A DNA stretch of 64,000 bases from Strobilurus pachycystidiatus (taxonomy: Eukaryota > Basidiomycota > Agaricomycetes > Agaricales > Physalacriaceae), in NCBI GenBank assembly GCA_019915135.1, contig JAHLMK010000016.1:558001-622000 (forward strand), given 5' to 3'. Shown piece after piece: positions 59,471 to 64,000 of the stretch (positions are counted from its first letter, which is position 1; each line of letters begins with the position of its first letter). A model generated the notes under the pieces. It was not told where the DNA came from. It saw only the letters and a list, made by a program, of their open reading frames with translations, and ran no database searches. The translations under genes were made by a program, and so were the position numbers.

Positions 59471-60920
59471 CTAGCCCCAGCCTTCAAACCACCCCCACTC
59501 AATCTGGGCATCTATCCCTCGTAATTCGCAGTCCTCCTCAAATTTCCTCCTAACTTTTGGATGCCAAAAACACGGGCGAGGGCCATGATCGTCTAGCGAG
59601 TCACGAACTTCTCCGTCCCAATCAAAATCGGGTCGGTCGACAACGTCACACTCGGTCTCCAGATCCTTGAGTTCGAGACGCAATAGTGAAGGGAAGGCAC
59701 AATGACGCTGCGCGACATCAAAACACTGGGCAAAGGTTTCTGGGATTCCGCAGCATCCGGGCATCCTGAGAGTCGTGATTTTCAACGGCAAGAAGGGGAT
59801 TACGATCGCGTCGAATGCACCGTCGAAGGTGAGGTTGTAGATTGTCAGGGATACAAGTCCAGTGCAAAATCTGGCAACGTTCGCACTGGGAAATGACAAC
59901 GTTGAGACAGTCAACGCGGTTAAGGTTGAGGCAGAAGCCTCAAACATAAGGGCGAGACCAGACTGCCAGAGACAAGGTCCCATTTCTCTGCATTGATGCT
60001 CATCGTCGTCGATCCCAACCGCGATATGCTCGAATCGACGTTCCATAAATGCCCTCTGACACCATGTACTATTTGGGCACCACTGTGCCGGAAGACTAAT
60101 GTCCTTCACAGAGGGCATGCCCGAGAGAAAGGTCGCTGCGACAAGACTGGGCTGTGTAGGTACATGGAGATCCAACAAAAGTCGTCGAAGGTTGGGCAAC
60201 TGGACATGCTTGAACGCAGTCACACCGTTCTCCCACGTGAAGCCGGATACTTCGAGTATCTCGAGACACTCGGGTAGAGCGCTGAAGATGCCGATGACTC
60301 GCTCCAGCTCTGCCTGGCTCAACGGCGCACGATCTGGAAGCATATGACGGGTGGGATATCGGAAAAGAGGTTGCTCCTCGCCACCTTGGGGATAGAGCTG
60401 GAATACAAACCTTCGAAGATGGGTGAAGTGGTGGATGCAGCGTGATAGGCTACTGAGAAGGCCAAAAATTTGGTCCACCTCGACGAGTGCTGGTTTGGGG
60501 GCTCTCCTGCGAGACGCTGAGGAAGAGTCATCGGTTTTGTATGATGCGATGCACAAGCTGAGATCCTGCGTAATGTGCCCGCGTGAAGGAACGTCGGAAT
60601 CGAGGAAGAAATGTAGGACATGTCGCCGGTCGTGATCTATGCGGACTTTGTGATATGTACCACGCATAAGAACCAGCCAAAACCGCCGGCAAACAGAAGC
60701 AAAAATGTGACTTTTTGAGACAGGATAGGAGTACCAGTTGGTATTCTCTAAGGCAGCTGCAATGAGCAGTAGAAGCTCGTCAGGAAGGTTGAGAATGTAT
60801 GCTGCCGACTCTGCAGGGAGTATCAGTGGTTACTTCGCGATCTCGTAAAGTTTTGAGTTGCTTACCTGTTCCTGTTTCGGTTACAGGAGCGTCGGTCAAG
60901 GACGAATTTTGAGGCTCCAT
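59471..60920 (-). CDS. F-box/LRR-like protein (paralogue 2)
   Basis: Two exons (60920-60866, 60810-59471) give 464 residues. The intron sits at the same place as in paralogue 1 (27019-28552), just before AAYILNLPDELLLLIA. Shared landmarks follow: PNLRRLLLDL, SLPAQWCPN, ASTLTALTVSTLSFPSA, FWHPKVRRKFEEDC and the ending WFEGWG. It lacks the long acidic patch of paralogue 1 and is much more diverged from it than the copy A/B pair is. Predicted SCF substrate adaptor, by fold only. Confidence 0.85.
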
Positions 60921-61477
60921 TTGAAGAAGAGGTCTTGTCAGTGGCAGTTGCAGCTCTGGATGAAGGTATTCACGCGTGACGTCACCCGTTAGTTGGCCTC
61001 AATGCCGCAAGTTTGCCGCGTACTGTACCGATGCTACGGCCTGCCCCTTTGGCCTCTCCGTCGAAGTTCGTTCAGTGATTTCTGCCGAATGCACCAAGGC
61101 ATTCAGAAATCTACTGATAAGGACGATGCTATCTCTCCGACCATCACCACGTCGCTCTTTTCCTCTCTGGGCTTCGGTGGCGACGTCGCGTCTAGCACAA
61201 TGATCCTGAGTCTCCAAACAGATTCATGTACTACATGACGAATAGATTGGAATACATTCATGTCATGCGCACCTGCAAACGCATCGCCTGTGATTGAACA
61301 CCAGCGGAGAGTTTGTCCCAGGCCGAGAAAACAATCGACAATCCACGTTACCGTCCTACGCCACTTCTGCAAGCCTGCGAAACTTGCACCTTGTACCGAG
61401 AAGCCCAGAGGATCAAGGTATTCAATTATGCTGAGTATAAGTCTATGTGTGCGTATGCGTGTGTAAATATTTTGAGA
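60921..61477. other. Intergenic region
   Basis: No coding signal I can support. The 3' side borders the end of the ERG25-like gene. Confidence 0.5.
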
Positions 61478-62617
61478 TCAGTCCAACTTGCCTCCCTTGA
61501 CAACCTCGCGCTCGGCCTCGATACCCTCCTTCTCGACCTGCGCCAGCAGCTGACGCTCAATCTCGAGACGGTCCTCCTGGGAGCGGTTGCTCGCTTCACG
61601 GATGCGCTCGCGGTACTTGAGGTAGTTGGTGTCAGTACCGAAGATCCTGTCCCACCAACGGAAGGACGTGGAGAAGTTGTTGGTGAAGGACATGTGGTGG
61701 AAGTCGTGGTGCTCGGCACCTGACCAAAAGGGAAGGATGTGTTGCAATGACCATGGGAAGTCTGTAGGGTAGTATTAGTAAGAAAAATGTGAAAGCTTCG
61801 CGGGGTACGCACCGTATCCGCTGTGGGCGTCGATGGCCTGGAAGAGGCGCAGGGTAATCCAGATGTACATGGAGATGATGTGGAAGTCCCGGGTGACGGC
61901 GCAGTACAGCAGAGGCCCACCGATGGTGCCAGTACCCAGAATGAGGACCTCGGCGGGGTGGGCATATTCCGCGGCCAGCCCGAACGGCGCCGAGTACTTG
62001 TGGTGGATCTTATGGATGTGCTTGTATAAGAGCGGCGTATGGAGAGCTCGGTGGGCGGCCCAGTGGAACAGGTCCTCAAAGAAGAAGAAGAACGCAATTT
62101 GGGGCGCCATGCTCTTCAAGGAAGGGAACGGGACCTGGTACGTCGACATGCCAATGGACTCGGCGAGCGGGTGGAAGAGCCAAATCTACACCAGACAGTC
62201 AGCCAACATAGGGACCCCTATGGGACAGAGGAACTCACGGTAGGTAACTCTATGGTGAAATGCGCAAACAAGACCTGTTTGGTGCACTCCCACTGCTCCT
62301 GCGGCGTCGGTATTTTCGTGGCCTGCAGCTTCCACTTCCTGAAGTAAGGCATGGCGTCGATGATGATCCAGGGGATGCTGCGGCCAAAGTAGACAATCTG
62401 GGCGGGGCACAGTCAGCTCTGGGCGCGGCAGGCGAGCTTGGCCTGGACACACCTCGTGCAGCAAAAAGCTCATGAGGCCGGTCGCGATGACGGGGTTGTT
62501 TATCCACATATACCACGCCACCCACTGGAGTTCAAACCAGTTCAACGTCGAGAAGTCGGTGTCGGCGTAGAGGCCCGGCCCTGTCGGCGTCGTCGAGGTC
62601 GTGCTGTTCATGCTCAT
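61478..62617 (-). CDS. ERG25: C-4 methylsterol oxidase (ERG25-like)
   Basis: Four exons (62617-62453, 62397-62239, 62185-61813, 61761-61478) give 326 residues with consistent phases, a normal length for the family. The fatty-acid-hydroxylase histidine boxes are present: HRALH, HKIHH and HHDFHH, which hold the di-iron centre, with the family motif [12 protein letters not shown] between the second and third. Several hydrophobic segments fit an ER membrane enzyme. It removes C-4 methyl groups in ergosterol synthesis together with ERG26 and ERG27. The C-terminus ends KGGKLD, not the classic KKxx retrieval signal. Confidence 0.93.
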
Positions 62618-63097
62618 GATGGTCGCTGGTCAACCTGGCACCACAACATGGATCGTCCCATTTTCGAAATTTATTCACGTGGGAAACTCTCTCCGCTTTT
62701 GGCCAAGCGCGCTCCCCGGTCCGTGATTGACCCTACCTGTTCTCCTAATCAGTATACACTAAATCGTATGATTCGTATCGGACTTCTATTAGCGGGCTAA
62801 CACAGATCTCATCCGCGTCTCCGCGCGACAATTCCAAGTCCAGCTCGCTGATCAAGATGAAGTAGGAAAATTTGTACTTACTCAAGGGATTTCGCGCTGC
62901 AAAGGCAATGGCCCACCGACTTGGTATTAGTCTCTCGTAGACAGACAACGTACGTGGTGACGAAGAAGTAAGTACTGTGTAGTACTAAATCAAACAATTG
63001 CTTTAGGGTGCAAAAAATAAGGATACACTATCATGAGTGGCCCAGTAAGATAGCAAGTCCTTGGCAAATATCAAGGTGACCGCTACACATGAACTGC
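62618..63097. other. Intergenic region
   Basis: Between two minus-strand genes. No gene seen. Confidence 0.6.
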
Positions 63098-64000
63098 TCA
63101 TCGCGGTCCAACAATGGACAGGTCATCATTCGGCGAAGTCCTTATCCACGCGCACTGGCCAACACTGGAAACCCAGTTGGCCGAGGCAAAGATAGCATCC
63201 TCGATAGGACCATGGACCTCGGAGTCGATTGGGATGGGGGACCTCTTCCAACCTTCCTCGATCGGAAGCCGTTCCTCCCTGAAGAAGATGTCCACGAATC
63301 TAAAAAGCCAGTCAGCTCGAATCCCACCAAAGGGACTCGGACTCACTTCTTAGGCGCCTCGCCAGTCGTCCCATTACCCATGACGCTCAAGTACAGGGCG
63401 CTCTCCCTGGTGCGGATGGTCATCTCGCTGAGCGTGTTCATCGTCGCGTTGTTATCCCTCAACGACTGTGCCAGGCGGTCGTGCATAACAGCGCCGGCGG
63501 ATGTCGCGTTGTAATAGTCCACACCGGGGTTGGAGTTGGCCAGAGTCGCGTAGATGGTCTCGTTGAACTTCCAGTTGTTGCCGAGGGCAAAGTCGACGCG
63601 GGAGACAGAGGCGTCGTGCTCGATGTTTCCGTGGCTAATGACGGGGAGAGAATAAGGTGATGGAAGGCTAGAAGTTGAGGATATACAGACAGTCTGACGT
63701 CCTCCAAGCTGAAGGCGTCCCATGCAAACGTGGACATAATAGCGAACTTCGCCCCAAGGAGGACGAGATCTGGCTGGACGTTGAAGCCCTCTTGGGTCAA
63801 GTTCCAGTCAGCTACCCCTTCAATTCATGGAGACACTGCAGTGTGCTTACCGATCCCCGCTTTCATCGCCATTGGGATAGTGATGTTCTTGCCATTGCGT
63901 GGAAGGTAGCCATGGTTGGCGAGACTATCGAGCATCCGTGAGGCCAGAAATACTCAGAAAATAGAGGAACCTGACGTGTTCAATCCGGGGCAAGGACTGC
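63098..64000 (-). CDS. Unspecific peroxygenase / heme-thiolate haloperoxidase, 5' end cut by window edge
   Basis: Five exons are read (edge-63976, 63924-63851, 63790-63691, 63634-63347, 63299-63098). The first intron restores SPCPGLNTLANHGYLPRNG, which contains the PCP motif with the heme-ligand Cys right at the window edge. Then come EGFNV and the acidic Mg-site motif IEHDASVSRVD, followed by FNETIY, a helix with RTRE, and the C-terminal FVDIFFREERLPIEEGWKR. These are the hallmarks of the fungal UPO/chloroperoxidase family, secreted enzymes that use H2O2 to oxygenate aromatic and aliphatic compounds. The signal peptide lies outside the window. No break is visible in the part present. Confidence 0.92.

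Noticed and set aside
1..64000. A biosynthetic gene cluster (two P450s, laccase, peroxygenase)
   Set aside because: No backbone synthase (PKS, NRPS, terpene cyclase), and housekeeping genes are interspersed; the oxidoreductases are tens of kb apart.

Overview
This window looks like nuclear DNA of a filamentous basidiomycete, most likely an Agaricomycete. Genes are dense and cut by many short introns (about 45-65 bp, mostly GT-AG). The gene content is typical of that group: a DUF6535 membrane protein, a fungal pseudokinase-like protein, F-box/LRR-like proteins, two microsomal-type P450s, a laccase and an unspecific peroxygenase. No virus, plasmid, CRISPR array or rRNA was seen. All gene models were spliced by eye from frame continuity and splice signals; no alignment could be run.

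Layout. 0-8.6 kb: a kinase-like gene cut by the left edge (+), an unknown gene with a frameshift (+), a TKL-type protein kinase (-) and an RRM+YTH RNA-binding protein (-). 10.3-11.8 kb: the translation initiation helicase eIF4A (-). 12.6-18.3 kb: a P450 (+) and a MYND zinc-finger protein with a duplicated C-terminal region (+). 18.3-27 kb: gene-poor, with only a HAD-superfamily phosphatase (-) at 21.8-22.9 kb plus repeat debris. 27-36.3 kb: an F-box-like protein (+), a PPP1R37/LRRC68-like leucine-rich-repeat protein (-), a second P450 (+) and a small Ser/Thr-rich secreted or GPI-anchored protein (+).

36.5-58.8 kb is the most striking part. A segment of about 3.9 kb with an unknown Gln/Pro-rich gene is present twice in opposite orientation (36.5-40.4 and 54.9-58.8 kb). 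The arms enclose about 14.5 kb of single-copy DNA: a small hypothetical gene, a DUF6535 protein, a 460 bp MITE with 71 bp terminal inverted repeats, a large secreted DUF5695-like protein, an RCC1-repeat protein and a laccase. A second F-box-like paralogue (59.5-60.9 kb, -) lies outside the right arm in the mirror orientation of the one at 27-28.6 kb, so the older symmetry may be wider than the arms. 61.5-64 kb: sterol C-4 methyl oxidase (ERG25-like, -) and an unspecific peroxygenase (-) whose heme-Cys motif sits on the right edge.

The secreted laccase, the peroxygenase and the DUF5695-like protein, with the two P450s, fit a saprotrophic wood- or litter-degrading life style. The remaining genes are housekeeping (eIF4A, RCC1, ERG25, HAD phosphatase) or lineage-specific (F-box, DUF6535, unknown pair). 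There is no sign of a co-regulated pathway cluster.
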